This document shows, in pieces, positions 24,447-33,073 of a stretch of 64,000 nt of DNA; the stretch's first letter is position 1, and every line of letters starts with the position of its first letter. The stretch spans positions 1 to 64,000 of the forward strand of contig CAUJHV010000035.1 of the NCBI GenBank assembly GCA_963205115.1, written 5' to 3'. The DNA is from Pseudomonadota bacterium. GTDB taxonomy: Bacteria > Pseudomonadota > Gammaproteobacteria > Burkholderiales > Burkholderiaceae_C. The notes beneath the pieces are model-generated. The model worked only from the letters and a program-made list of their open reading frames with translations, ran no database searches and was not told where the DNA came from. The position numbers and the translations under genes are program-made.

Positions 24447-25178
24447 TCATGGCGCCGCCCCGCGCGGCGGGGTTGCCAGACGCCGCGCCGCCTCCAGCGC
24501 CTGCGGCCATTGCCCGAGTTCGAACAAGCCGCGCAGGCGCCCCTGTGCGTCCAGCAGGTGGATGTCCCCGTTGTGCACGAAGCCGCCCATGCCGTCCGGC
24601 ACCACGACCACGCCCAGCGATCGCAGCAGCCTGCGCGCATCGTCCGCCGTGGCCGGCACCGCCAGTGTCCAGAACCGCGAGTCGACCTGCATCTCGTGAG
24701 AATAGCGTTCCAGTTGAGCTGCACCGTCGTGCACGGGATCGATCGACACCGAGACGAGCTGCACGCCTGACACAGCCGGCGCGTCTGCCTTGGCGCCGGT
24801 CAGCGTGTCGCCCTCCATGTTCGCGAGCGTGCGCTGCATCCGCTGGTACTCGCTGCCCAGCGCCCGGCACACACCCGGGCAGCGCGTGTAGATGAAGTCG
24901 ACCAGATAGGCGTGCGGCGAGGCGCCGGCTTCGCCCCACAGGCGCAGCGGGCTGCCGTCGTGGGCGCGCCAGGCGATGGCCGGCGACTGCAGCGTGCCGG
25001 CCTGGATCTGCAGCTGTCTCCGCGCCTCGAAGGTCCAGGCCTCGAAGCCATGGGTCCAGTGCGCCAGGCCCACACCCAGGCCTACCGCGAGCCCCAGGCA
25101 GAGCAGGGCGCTGACGCGGCGCGAGCGGGCCTGCCGGGCCAGGACCGATCGCTGCCGGCTGCCGGAACCTTCAGTCAC
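24447..25178 (-). CDS. SCO1/SenC family copper chaperone
   Basis: Membrane-anchored SCO protein of 243 aa, inserting copper or acting as a thiol-disulfide reductase during oxidase assembly. One N-terminal transmembrane helix (about 23-42) is followed by a thioredoxin-like domain facing the periplasm. The metal ligands are Cys100 and Cys104 (RCPGVC) and His202 (VHNGDIHLLD). cbb3-type oxidases have no CuA centre but do contain CuB, which SCO proteins can help assemble. The GTG start overlaps the stop of the cytochrome c gene (GTGA). Confidence 0.9.
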   Translation of the reverse strand: MTEGSGSRQRSVLARQARSRRVSALLCLGLAVGLGVGLAHWTHGFEAWTFEARRQLQIQAGTLQSPAIAWRAHDGSPLRLWGEAGASPHAYLVDFIYTRCPGVCRALGSEYQRMQRTLANMEGDTLTGAKADAPAVSGVQLVSVSIDPVHDGAAQLERYSHEMQVDSRFWTLAVPATADDARRLLRSLGVVVVPDGMGGFVHNGDIHLLDAQGRLRGLFELGQWPQALEAARRLATPPRGAAP

Positions 25179-25771
25179 TTCAGCTGCAGTAGGTCGGCGT
25201 TGCCCTTGAAGGGCTCGGTGCGCGACGCCGTCTGCTGGCGCACCTCGGCCACGGTGTCGGCGGTGATGGCCGGCGCGTTATTGCCCCAGGTGCTGCGCAC
25301 ATGCGTCAGCACGGCGGCGATCTGCGAATCCTGCAACTGGCTGCCGAAGGCCGGCATCGCGCCGTTGAAGGTATTGCCCTTGACGGTCAATGCGCCGCTG
25401 GAGCCGTGCAGGACGATGGCCACCACCGTCGTGGCCTTGCCCGCCACCCACTCGGATCCCGCCAGCGGCGGGAAGACGCCGGGCAATCCCAGGCCGGTGG
25501 CCTGGTGGCAGGCGGCGCAGTGCGAGGCAAAGAGGGCCGCGCCGTCCACTGCCGCGCCGGCCGCGGGAGGCGGCGCGCCCTGCAGGTCGGCCAGCGTGCG
25601 TTGGTCGCCCCAGGCGGGCGGATTGACGATGTCCGAGCGGGCGATGTAGACGATGCCAAACACCAGCAGCGCAGCGGTCAGCACGATGACGGCCCAGGGC
25701 GTGGGGCTGGCGGCTTCCGCAGGCTCGGGGTTTTCGCGTTGCTGCTGCGGATGGATGTCTTCGGGCTTCAT
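25175..25771 (-). CDS. Membrane-anchored monohaem cytochrome c, oxidase-associated
   Basis: Protein of 198 aa with one transmembrane helix (about 26-43) and a single class I cytochrome c domain: haem motif C85-x-x-C88-H89 and probable axial Met139 (GAMPAFG). It occupies the place of CcoP but has one haem instead of two, so it is probably the electron-entry subunit of a variant oxidase. A ribosome binding site AGGGAG precedes the ATG. It lies 24 nt behind ccoO. Confidence 0.85.
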   Translation of the reverse strand: MKPEDIHPQQQRENPEPAEAASPTPWAVIVLTAALLVFGIVYIARSDIVNPPAWGDQRTLADLQGAPPPAAGAAVDGAALFASHCAACHQATGLGLPGVFPPLAGSEWVAGKATTVVAIVLHGSSGALTVKGNTFNGAMPAFGSQLQDSQIAAVLTHVRSTWGNNAPAITADTVAEVRQQTASRTEPFKGNADLLQLK

Positions 25772-25795
25772 CGGCGCGCTCCCTGCGGGTGGTCT

Positions 25796-26389
25796 TCAGG
25801 GCTTCGCGGCGGGCGCCGCGACGACGGGGTAGTCGCGCTTGAGCGACTGGAGGTACTTCACCAGGTCCACCGCCTGCGGACGTGCCACGACCACCTGGCC
25901 GCTGGGCACCAGGCCCGGCGGCAGGTTCACGACCAGCTCGTCGGGGTCGGCCTTGGCCTTGGTCTCGAAGAGGAAGGGGAAGCTGGGCATGATGCTGCCC
26001 GGCACATAGGCCCGCGGCTGGAACAGGTGGCCCAGGTTCCACTGGTCGCTGGGTTGTCGCACGCCGATGTTCATGAGATCAGGGCCGGTGCGCATCGTGC
26101 CCAGCAGGTGCGGCTCGTCGTAGGCGTAGTCGCCGGCGACGGTCGCACGCCCCCAGCCGCGCGAGAAGTCGGGTCCGAAGCCCTTGGCGCGCGGCTGCTG
26201 CGTGTGGCAGTAGACGCAGCCGTTGGCGATGTAGACCTCGCGCCCGCGCAACTCGGTGCTGGTGTAGGGCGAAAGCCCCGGCAGCGGCTGCACGTTGCGT
26301 ACCTGAAGGTAGGGCAGGATCACCAGCGCAGTCGCCGAGAACAACAGCGTCACCATGGCGCCGGAGATGAGCTTGATGGCGTTGTTCAT
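25796..26389 (-). CDS. ccoO: cbb3-type cytochrome oxidase cytochrome c subunit (CcoO-like)
   Basis: Monohaem c subunit anchored by one N-terminal helix (about 8-27), 197 aa. The haem motif is C58-V-Y-C61-H62 and the axial Met is M134 (SIMPSFP). The flanking pattern GREVYIANGCVYCHTQ and TMRTGPDLMNIGVR closely follows CcoO. It is a little shorter than classical CcoO (about 200-240). The ATG overlaps the ccoN stop by 4 nt. Confidence 0.88.
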   Translation of the reverse strand: MNNAIKLISGAMVTLLFSATALVILPYLQVRNVQPLPGLSPYTSTELRGREVYIANGCVYCHTQQPRAKGFGPDFSRGWGRATVAGDYAYDEPHLLGTMRTGPDLMNIGVRQPSDQWNLGHLFQPRAYVPGSIMPSFPFLFETKAKADPDELVVNLPPGLVPSGQVVVARPQAVDLVKYLQSLKRDYPVVAAPAAKP

Positions 26390-28032
26390 GCCGTGGCCCC
26401 CTTGCGGAACAGCTGTCGGAACAGCGCAGGCTGGTCGCGCGTCGGCCCGAAGCCCAGGATCAGCGCAAGGAAGTGCGCCGCAAAGAAGAGATGGCCCAGC
26501 AGCATCAGCGCGCCGCCGATGCTGCGGGCGCGCAGGTAGGGCAGCGTCACCGCCACCGATTCGATGAAGGGCCGCGTGGCGTCCAGCATCGCCTGGCCCT
26601 GCAGCCAGCCGCCGATGGTCAGGCTCACGAAGTACAGCGCGATGCCGGCGCTGACGAGCCAGAAGTGCGCCGTGATCATCCACGGGAAGGGCCACTCGCG
26701 GGCCGTGATGCGCGGCAGCACGAAGTACATCGCGCCGAAGAAGACGAAGCTGATGAAGCCGTACATGCCCAGATGCGCATGGGCGATGGTGAAGTGCGTG
26801 AAGTGGGTGACGTCGTTGACGCTGCGCAGCGCCTCGAACGAGCCCTGCAGCGAACTGGCCGTGTACATCAGCCCGCCCGCGCCCACGAAGCGCAGCGTGG
26901 GTGACCAGCGGAAGGTGGCCAGGTGCCCCTGCAGCGTCTGGAACTGGTTCACCGTGAAGGCGGCCACGGGGATGATCATCATCATGCTCTGCACGATGGA
27001 CAGCGTGACCATCCACTCCGGCACCGGGCCGCCGATCAGGTGGTGGCCGCCGACCTGGCCGTAGAAGAAGGCCAGCGCCCAGAAGCCCAGCAGCGACAGG
27101 TTGTAGGACTGGATCGGCCGGCCGATCACCTTGGGCAGGAAGTAGTAGATCGAGGCCAGGGCCAGCGGCGTGTAGAACAGACCCAGCACGTTGTGGCCGA
27201 ACCACCAGTTGGTGGCCGCCTGCTCCACGCCCCGGTGCAGGCCGGGAAACTTCGCGACGATGAACAGCACCGGCAGCCAGAACAGCGCGCAGGCCATGTA
27301 CCAGACCGAGACGTAGATGTGCGCCACGCGCCGCCGCGCCAGCGTGAAGATCAGCGGCAGTGCCATCAGCGCACCGCCCACGGCAAAGAGGATGCCGATC
27401 TGCCAGGGGATCTCCAGCCACTCCAGCCCGTCGCTGATGCCCACGGCGATGCTGCCCAGCCCCGCGATGAGTGCCGCGTTCCAGCACACCGCGCCGGCGA
27501 AGGCAAAGCGCCCGCCCTGCAGCGGCGTCTGCAGCAGCCGCGGAATCACGAACATCGCCACGCCCAGCCCCGCCATGGGCGCCCAGCCGTAGGCCACGAT
27601 GTTGAGGTGGATGACACGGATGCGGCCAAAGGTCAGCCAGGCCTGCTGGACCAGCCAGTCGGGCTCGTGCAGCTTGATCGATGCCGTGAGGCCGGCGGCG
27701 GACGCCACCACCAGCCACACCATCGCGCAGCAGAAGAAGAAGAACACCAACGGTGCAGTCGATGCGTCGGCATCGGCACGCGCGGCCAGCTCGTCGGCAT
27801 CTGCGGTGCCGGCTTGCGCGGCACCGGCCCGGTCCACGGCGCCTTGCAGGCTGTGCTGCGCGGCGCGCGCGGCGGCGGGCTCTTCGATGCGGCCGATCTC
27901 GCCCGGGGCGAAGATCACCTCGGCGCCCTTGCTGCGGCGATCGAACAGACCCTTTTGCTGCGAGACGATGAACACCAGCAGCGCGACGAAGGACAGGACA
28001 AAGGCCGACAGCAGGATGGCAACGGTATTCAT
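26386..28032 (-). CDS. ccoN: cbb3-type (C-family) haem-copper oxidase subunit I
   Basis: Catalytic subunit with about 13 membrane helices, 548 aa. Haem ligands include H142 and the pair H418/H420 (FTIAHAHLG); CuB ligands are H280 (WWFGHN) and H330/H331. The tyrosine that cross-links to the CuB histidine in cbb3 oxidases is kept at the expected spacing (Y324, 44 residues after H280), which points to an oxygen reductase rather than a NO reductase. The first 55 residues, one helix plus [14 protein letters not shown], resemble the small assembly protein CcoS and are followed by an Ala/Asp-rich linker. ATG at 28032 overlaps the fdxA stop, fixing the start. Confidence 0.9.
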   Translation of the reverse strand: MNTVAILLSAFVLSFVALLVFIVSQQKGLFDRRSKGAEVIFAPGEIGRIEEPAAARAAQHSLQGAVDRAGAAQAGTADADELAARADADASTAPLVFFFFCCAMVWLVVASAAGLTASIKLHEPDWLVQQAWLTFGRIRVIHLNIVAYGWAPMAGLGVAMFVIPRLLQTPLQGGRFAFAGAVCWNAALIAGLGSIAVGISDGLEWLEIPWQIGILFAVGGALMALPLIFTLARRRVAHIYVSVWYMACALFWLPVLFIVAKFPGLHRGVEQAATNWWFGHNVLGLFYTPLALASIYYFLPKVIGRPIQSYNLSLLGFWALAFFYGQVGGHHLIGGPVPEWMVTLSIVQSMMMIIPVAAFTVNQFQTLQGHLATFRWSPTLRFVGAGGLMYTASSLQGSFEALRSVNDVTHFTHFTIAHAHLGMYGFISFVFFGAMYFVLPRITAREWPFPWMITAHFWLVSAGIALYFVSLTIGGWLQGQAMLDATRPFIESVAVTLPYLRARSIGGALMLLGHLFFAAHFLALILGFGPTRDQPALFRQLFRKGATA

Positions 28033-28361
28033 GGCGGTCCACACTCGAGTTCAGCGCGTTTGTCGGTGACCTCGCTCCACGCCTGGGCGTCCGGCAAGGC
28101 CTTCTTGCTCCGGGTGATGGGCTTCCAGGTACGCGCCAACCGGGCATTCAGCGCGATGAAGTCCTGCTGGTCGGCAGGCACGTCCTCTTCGGCGTAGATC
28201 GCCGACACCGGGCACTCGGCCACACAGACGTTGCAGTCGATGCACTCGTCGGGTTCGATGACGAGGAAGTTGGGTCCCTCGCGGAAGGCGTCGACCGGGC
28301 AGACATCCACGCAGTCGGTGTACTTGCAGCGGATGCAGGCCTCCGTGACGACAAAAGTCAT
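28029..28361 (-). CDS. fdxA: 7Fe/8Fe ferredoxin FdxA
   Basis: Ferredoxin of 110 aa. The N-terminal half carries two cysteine sets ([18 protein letters not shown], then [12 protein letters not shown]) typical of [3Fe-4S][4Fe-4S] FdxA proteins; the C-terminal 50 residues are the usual helical tail. It is the first gene of the minus-strand operon reading into the oxidase genes (4-nt overlap with ccoN), an unusual partner for an oxidase. Its promoter must lie in the 152-bp gap that also contains the NsrR palindrome. Confidence 0.93.
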   Translation of the reverse strand: MTFVVTEACIRCKYTDCVDVCPVDAFREGPNFLVIEPDECIDCNVCVAECPVSAIYAEEDVPADQQDFIALNARLARTWKPITRSKKALPDAQAWSEVTDKRAELECGPP

Positions 28362-28438
28362 GGGCGCGACTCCTGAGGGCCGGCCGCAGCCGGCACCGCC
28401 GGGGCACAGCGATGGACGAGCCGGGCGACGGGCTACAA

Positions 28439-28461
28439 AAGATTCATTTGCGATGCATCTT
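28439..28461. promoter_or_regulatory. NsrR operator palindrome
   Basis: A 23-bp inverted repeat: half-sites AAGATTCAT and ATGCATCTT separated by TTGCG, with one mismatch between arms. The 9-5-9 geometry and AAGATGCAT arm match the known NsrR consensus of proteobacteria. It lies between fdxA (start 28361) and nsrR (start 28514), so it can control both directions. A candidate -10 box for nsrR, TATACT, lies at 28486-28491. Confidence 0.85.
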
Positions 28462-28513
28462 AAAGCTGAAAACGGGTCAAACACATATACTCGATACCTC
28501 TTTGGGGGCATCC

Positions 28514-29032
28514 ATGCGTCTTGCCGAATACACCGACTACACCCTGCGCGTGCTGATGTATTGCGCGACGCGGCCGCAGCAGATGGTGACCATCAGCGAG
28601 CTGGCCCAGACCCACGGCTTGTCGCGCAACCACCTGATGAAGATCGTCACCGACCTTGGCCGCCAGGGCGTGCTGCAGACCACGCGTGGCCGCGGCGGCG
28701 GCCTGCAGCTGTTGAAGGATCCCGCACGCATCCGCGTCGGCGACGTGGTGCGTGCATCCGAGACCGACTTCCGCCTGGTGGAGTGTTTCGCGCCCGACAG
28801 CAACCTGTGCACGCTGAGCGGCTCATGCCGCCTCAAGCGCGTGTTCGACGCCGCGCTGCGCGCCTATTTCAAGGAGCTCGATGGTGTGACGCTGGCCGAT
28901 ATTGCCGGGCCGCCGATCTCGGCGCCGGGCGCTCGGCGCGCGTTGTCGCCAAAGGGCCGTCACCCGGCGAAGGCAGTGACCGTGTCCGCAAGCCTTCGCC
29001 AGCCTGCGAGAAAGGGGACATCCCATGCGTAA
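28514..29032 (+). CDS. nsrR: Rrf2-family nitric oxide-sensing repressor NsrR
   Basis: Winged-helix Rrf2 regulator, 172 aa. The HTH is [19 protein letters not shown] and the cluster cysteines are Cys91, Cys99 and Cys105 ([16 protein letters not shown]), the positions used by NsrR to hold an NO-sensitive Fe-S cluster. A C-terminal extension beyond residue 140 is basic and unconserved. Identity as NsrR rather than IscR or RirA is backed by the NsrR-type palindrome in its own upstream region, implying autoregulation. It overlaps the hemerythrin gene by 8 nt. Confidence 0.9.
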   Translation: MRLAEYTDYTLRVLMYCATRPQQMVTISELAQTHGLSRNHLMKIVTDLGRQGVLQTTRGRGGGLQLLKDPARIRVGDVVRASETDFRLVECFAPDSNLCTLSGSCRLKRVFDAALRAYFKELDGVTLADIAGPPISAPGARRALSPKGRHPAKAVTVSASLRQPARKGTSHA

Positions 29033-29600
29033 TCCATCCGCTTCCGTGATGCGTCTGGACCTGCCGGGGCACGCCTCGCCAGCTGTCGGCTTCGAAGTGC
29101 CGCTGGAGATGCTGGCGGCCTGCCACGGCCGTGTGCAAGACCAGTGCGGCACGCTGCGCCGACTCGTCGCGCACCTGGCCAGCCACGGTGTCGACATGCC
29201 GGCGCGCGAAGCCGCCGCTGCGGTGATGCGTTATTTCGATACCGCCGCGCGCCTGCACCACGACGACGAAGAGGTCGACCTCTTTCCGGCGTTGCTGGAG
29301 AGCATGGCCGGGTCCGACGCGGTGTGCGTGCGCGATCTGGCCGAATCGCTGACGGCCGAACACCGCGAACTCGAGCGCTGCTGGCGCAGCCTGCGCCAGC
29401 GCCTGGTGCGTGTGGCCGACGGTGAATCCGCCGAGCTGCCGATGCACGACGCGCTGACCTTCATCGGCCTGTACGAGCGGCACATGGCGCGCGAAGACGA
29501 CGAGTTGCTGCCGATGGCCCAGCGCCTGTTGAGCGAGCCCGAGCTGGAACGCATCGGCCGGTCCATGCGTGCGCGCCGGGGCGTCGCGGATCCGGCGTGA
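29025..29600 (+). CDS. Hemerythrin HHE domain protein
   Basis: Protein of 191 aa with a four-helix hemerythrin-like domain. Candidate iron ligands are His in LAACHGRV, LHHDDEEVDLFP, LTAEHRELE and YERHMAREDDELLP. Relatives bind O2 or NO or, like RIC/YtfE, help repair Fe-S clusters after nitrosative damage. It shares a transcript with nsrR (8-nt overlap) and so is probably NO-induced. The RIC-type N-terminal cysteine domain is missing, so repair activity is not assured. Confidence 0.88.
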   Translation: MRNPSASVMRLDLPGHASPAVGFEVPLEMLAACHGRVQDQCGTLRRLVAHLASHGVDMPAREAAAAVMRYFDTAARLHHDDEEVDLFPALLESMAGSDAVCVRDLAESLTAEHRELERCWRSLRQRLVRVADGESAELPMHDALTFIGLYERHMAREDDELLPMAQRLLSEPELERIGRSMRARRGVADPA

Positions 29601-30391
29601 AGCTGCACATCCTGTCGGACCTGCACCTGGGCTTTGGTGCGATGGACCGACCGGTGACCCAGGCCGACGTGGTCGTGCTGGCCGGCGACATCGCTCGCCC
29701 GCAGGAGGCCGTGGCCTGGGCGCGGGGCTTCGACAAGCCGGTGCTCTACGTGCCCGGCAACCACGAGTTCTACGGCAGCAGCCTGGACGCCACGCACGAG
29801 CAGCTGCTGCGCCTGTGCGAAGGCGGCCAGGTCCATCTGCTGGACGATCGCGAGCTCATCCTCGGCGGCGTGCGCTTCCTGGGCAGCACCTTGTGGACCG
29901 ACTTCGAGCTGTTCGACGACCCGGCGCAGCGTGCGGCGTCGAAGGAACAGGCCCGCCTGCTCCTGCGCGACTTCAGCCGCATCCGCATGCGCGAATCCTC
30001 GGCGGAGCTGTTCACGCCGGAAGCATCCGCCCAACTTTTCAAGCGCCACGCGAACTGGCTGCAGACCCGGCTGGCCGTGGATCATGACGGGCCCACGGTG
30101 GTCATCACGCACCATGCACCGTCACGCCACAGCATCCACCCGCGCTTCGCCGGTTCGCTGCTGAACGCCTGCTTCGTCTCCGACGCCGCCTACCTGCTGC
30201 GCGGTGACCGCGTCGCGCTGTGGATCCACGGGCATGTGCACGACAGCATGGACCACGTGGTCAACGGCACGCGCGTGCTGTGCAACCCGCGCGGCTACTC
30301 GCGCGGCGGTGTCGACGAGAACCCGTTGTTCGACCCGAACCTGGTGGTCGGGGTGGGCACGGACGGTTTCGGGGTGCACAACGGGAATTAA
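29597..30391 (+). CDS. Calcineurin-like metallophosphoesterase
   Basis: Protein of 264 aa with the full dimetal phosphoesterase motif series: DLHLGF, GDIA, GNHEFYG, THHAPS and HGHVHDSMD. No signal peptide, therefore cytoplasmic. The substrate is not evident; small members of this class act on nucleotides or phosphodiesters. The GTG start overlaps the hemerythrin stop (GTGA), making it the third gene of the nsrR transcript, though a function in NO stress is not known. Confidence 0.85.
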   Translation: MKLHILSDLHLGFGAMDRPVTQADVVVLAGDIARPQEAVAWARGFDKPVLYVPGNHEFYGSSLDATHEQLLRLCEGGQVHLLDDRELILGGVRFLGSTLWTDFELFDDPAQRAASKEQARLLLRDFSRIRMRESSAELFTPEASAQLFKRHANWLQTRLAVDHDGPTVVITHHAPSRHSIHPRFAGSLLNACFVSDAAYLLRGDRVALWIHGHVHDSMDHVVNGTRVLCNPRGYSRGGVDENPLFDPNLVVGVGTDGFGVHNGN

Positions 30392-30444
30392 AACCAGGCA
30401 ACCCCCATCTAACAGCTGTAGACCCGATCCCGATGGAGGCCCGC

Positions 30445-31158
30445 ATGAACGACGTCGCACTGGCCCAGGCCCGCCCACTGACCGACCAGACCGCCGATGC
30501 CACGCTCGCCGCGCGCGCCGCCGAAGGTGACGATGGCGCGTTCTCGCGCATCATGCGGCGGCACAACCGGCTGCTGTTCCGCACGGCGCGCAGCATCCTC
30601 AAGAGCGATGCCGAGGCCGAAGACGCGCTGCAGGAGGCCTATCTGCGTGCCTGGCGCGCGATGGGCAGCTTTCGCGCCGAGGCGCGCCTGTCGACCTGGC
30701 TGGTGCGCATCGTCATCAACGAGGCGCTGGGCCGGCTGCGACGCCGCGGCGCCCAGGTGCTGCCCTTCGATTCGACGATCGACCTCGAGGACATCCCCAC
30801 GGAAGACCTGATGGAAGCCGACCCCGACGACCGGCCGGACCGCGCCGCCATGCGTTCTGAATTGCGCGTGCTGATGGAAGGCTGCATCGATGCCCTGCCG
30901 GAGGCCTTCCGCACGGTCTTCGTGCTGCGGGCCGTCGAAGACCTGAGCGTCGAGGAAGTCTCTGAAGCCCTGGGCCTGCCGCAGGCCACGGTGCGCACGC
31001 GCTTCTTCCGCGCGCGCGGCCTGTTGCGCGAAGGGCTGGCGCGGGATGTCGACCGGGCGGTGGCCGATGCGTTTTCATTCGACGGCGAACGCTGCGACCG
31101 CATCGTGGCCACGGTGATGGCCCAGCTGGGCGCGCACGGCAAGCCGCGCGGGGCATGA
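30445..31158 (+). CDS. RNA polymerase sigma factor, ECF subfamily
   Basis: Extracytoplasmic-function sigma factor, 237 aa. Region 2 includes NRLLFRTARSILKSDAEAED and EAYLRAW; region 4 includes LPEAFRTVFVLRAVEDLSVE and the helix-turn-helix LGLPQATVRTRFFRAR. A 30-residue tail follows. GGAGG at 30435-30439 precedes the ATG at 30445 (a second in-frame ATG at 30433 is less well placed). No anti-sigma factor gene adjoins it, so it may be controlled in another way or by a distant partner. Confidence 0.92.
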   Translation: MNDVALAQARPLTDQTADATLAARAAEGDDGAFSRIMRRHNRLLFRTARSILKSDAEAEDALQEAYLRAWRAMGSFRAEARLSTWLVRIVINEALGRLRRRGAQVLPFDSTIDLEDIPTEDLMEADPDDRPDRAAMRSELRVLMEGCIDALPEAFRTVFVLRAVEDLSVEEVSEALGLPQATVRTRFFRARGLLREGLARDVDRAVADAFSFDGERCDRIVATVMAQLGAHGKPRGA

Positions 31159-31238
31159 GGCCCGCAGGCTTCGTGCCGTGCTTTCTCCGATGTCCGTGCC
31201 TGCGGCGATGACCACATGGATGGAAGGTGGCGACCGCC

Positions 31239-32147
31239 ATGAACAAAGTGCTCGGGACCCTCGGCGACCGGCTCGCGCGCTTCCTGCTGGCGCCGCGGCC
31301 GCACGGCGCGATGGTGGCCACGGTCTCGCCCGAGCAGCTCGAGGCCGCCTTGCGACCCGGCGATGTGCTGCTGGTCGAAGGCCAGTCGCGCATCAGCATG
31401 GCCATCAAGGTGCTGACGCAATCGAACTGGTCGCATGCGGCGCTGTTTGTCGGCCGCGCATGGGCTGGCGGCACCGCCGGACCCGAGCCACTGACCCTGA
31501 TCGAGGCGGATCTGCGGGCCGGCGTGCGCGCCGTGCCACTGAGCGCCTACGGGCACATGCACACGCGCATCTGCCGTCCGGTCGGGCTGGCGGCCGGCGA
31601 GATCGAGCAGCTGATCGCCTACGCGATCGGGCGTCTGGGTCAGCAGTACGACCTCAGAAACCTCTTTGACCTGGCGCGCTACCTGCTGCCTGCGCCACCG
31701 GTGCCCATGCACTGGCGGCGGCGCATGATCGCGCTGGGCAGCGGCGACCCGTCGCGTGCGATCTGTTCCACCTTGATCGCCGAAGCCTTCCAGCAGGTGC
31801 GCTATCCCGTGCTGCCCGAAGTGACCTGCCTGGACGCCGTGGACCGCGCCGGCCGGCATTGCCAGCGCGAGCTGCTGCACATCCGCCACCACAGTCTGTA
31901 CGCGCCGCGGGACTTCGATGTGTCGCCGTATTTCGACGTCGTCAAGCCCACGCTGCTGCCTGGCTTCGATCCCCACCGGCTGGCCTGGGATGCGGCCTCG
32001 TACGCCGAGCTCGCCGAACTCACCCAGCTCGACGGCTTGCCGGGCAGGCAGCCGGCAGGCGCACTTGGCGATGGGCGCGTGCCTGCCGGCCACGATGGGC
32101 GTTCCGGGCACGCGGCAGGCGGCCGCGGCGCGTCCCCGGCCGCATGA
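31239..32147 (+). CDS. YiiX/YebB-like NlpC/P60-superfamily cysteine hydrolase
   Basis: Protein of 302 aa with a permuted papain-like domain. The catalytic histidine is probably in SNWSHAALFVG and the cysteine in RAICSTLIAEAF. Family members are hydrolases of amide or ester bonds with lipids or peptides as proposed substrates. There is no clear signal peptide. The ATG at 31239 with GGAAGG upstream was preferred to the GTG at 31227. The C-terminal 50 residues are Gly/Ala-rich and unconserved. Overlaps the next gene by ATGA. Confidence 0.78.
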   Translation: MNKVLGTLGDRLARFLLAPRPHGAMVATVSPEQLEAALRPGDVLLVEGQSRISMAIKVLTQSNWSHAALFVGRAWAGGTAGPEPLTLIEADLRAGVRAVPLSAYGHMHTRICRPVGLAAGEIEQLIAYAIGRLGQQYDLRNLFDLARYLLPAPPVPMHWRRRMIALGSGDPSRAICSTLIAEAFQQVRYPVLPEVTCLDAVDRAGRHCQRELLHIRHHSLYAPRDFDVSPYFDVVKPTLLPGFDPHRLAWDAASYAELAELTQLDGLPGRQPAGALGDGRVPAGHDGRSGHAAGGRGASPAA

Positions 32148-32761
32148 ACGCGCCGGCACGCGCTGCAGGGCCGTCGGACGCCGCACTGCAGCGTCTGCTG
32201 CGGGAGGTGCGGGCCTGCACCTTGTGCGCGCCGCATCTGCCGCTGCCCCCGCGTCCGGTGCTGCAGGCGGCGTCGTCGGCGCGCATCCTGATCGCCGGCC
32301 AGGCGCCGGGGCGCAAGGTCGCGGCCAGCGGCATCCCCTTCGACGACGCCAGTGGCGACCGGCTGCGGGCCTGGATGGGCATTGACCGAAACGCGTTCTA
32401 CGACCCCACGCGCATCGCCATCGTGCCGATGGGTCTGTGCTATCCGGGCAAGGGCCCGTCGGGCGATCAGCCGCCGCGCCCCGAATGTGCACCGGCCTGG
32501 CGCGCCCGACTGCTGGCGCAGCTGCCGGGCATTCGGCTCACGCTGGCGATCGGCACCTACGCACAGGCCTGGCATCTTGTGCCGGCCGCAGGCACGACCC
32601 TGACCGCGACCGTGCGCGCGTGGGGTGAGGCCGGCGCGCAGGTGCTGCCGTTGCCGCATCCCAGCCCGCGCAACAACGGCTGGCTTCGCCACCACCCGTG
32701 GTTCGAAGCCGAACTGCTGCCGGACCTCCAGGCGCGCGTGCGGGCCTTGCTGGCGGGTTGA
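32144..32761 (+). CDS. Uracil-DNA glycosylase superfamily protein
   Basis: Protein of 205 aa with the UDG fold. Motif A reads GQAPG and motif B reads HPSPRN, and four cysteines (RACTLC near residues 25-28, later MGLC and PEC) suit the [4Fe-4S] cluster of family 4/5-like enzymes. The residues after motif A (RKVAASGIPFDDASG) depart from classical family 4, so activity on uracil is not certain. The ATG at 32144 overlaps the hydrolase stop. Confidence 0.82.
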   Translation: MNAPARAAGPSDAALQRLLREVRACTLCAPHLPLPPRPVLQAASSARILIAGQAPGRKVAASGIPFDDASGDRLRAWMGIDRNAFYDPTRIAIVPMGLCYPGKGPSGDQPPRPECAPAWRARLLAQLPGIRLTLAIGTYAQAWHLVPAAGTTLTATVRAWGEAGAQVLPLPHPSPRNNGWLRHHPWFEAELLPDLQARVRALLAG

Positions 32762-32782
32762 TCCCGACGCGACGCTTTCGGT

Positions 32783-33073
32783 TCAGCGGCCGGTGGCTGG
32801 CGGCGTGGCAGCGGCGCGTGTGGCGGCGGCGCCTGCCGCACCGGGCATGGCGGGGCGCGTCAACACGATCTGCCGAGTCGTGGCCGAGGCGCCCGCCGTG
32901 GCGCGGTAGCAGTGGCTGCCGCTGGTCTTGCGCGCCTGCTGGCAGGCATCGGCCGCGCTGTTGCCGTTGGGGCCCCAGAAGGTCGTGGCACCGATGGCCA
33001 GCGCCCCGGCCAGGACGGGGGCGATGGTGTCGGCCCGATGGCCCAGCAGGGTCGATGTGAGTGCATGGGCCAT
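32783..33073 (-). CDS. Small protein of unknown function
   Basis: A 96-aa frame with ATG at 33073 preceded by AGGAG at good spacing. The N-terminal 30 residues are mildly hydrophobic (PVLAGALAIGATTFWGP) and could be a membrane helix or signal-like segment; two cysteines follow in ADACQQARKTSGSHCYRATA. The C-terminal third is Ala/Thr/Pro-rich. I recognise no family. Convergent with the UDG-family gene. Confidence 0.5.
   Translation of the reverse strand: MAHALTSTLLGHRADTIAPVLAGALAIGATTFWGPNGNSAADACQQARKTSGSHCYRATAGASATTRQIVLTRPAMPGAAGAAATRAAATPPATGR

Noticed and set aside
26386..28032. Subunit I as a nitric oxide reductase (because of NsrR control)
   Set aside because: The tyrosine cross-linked in cbb3 oxygen reductases is present at the right spacing and the partner subunits are CcoO-like, so an oxygen reductase is favoured. 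NO reduction as a side activity cannot be excluded.
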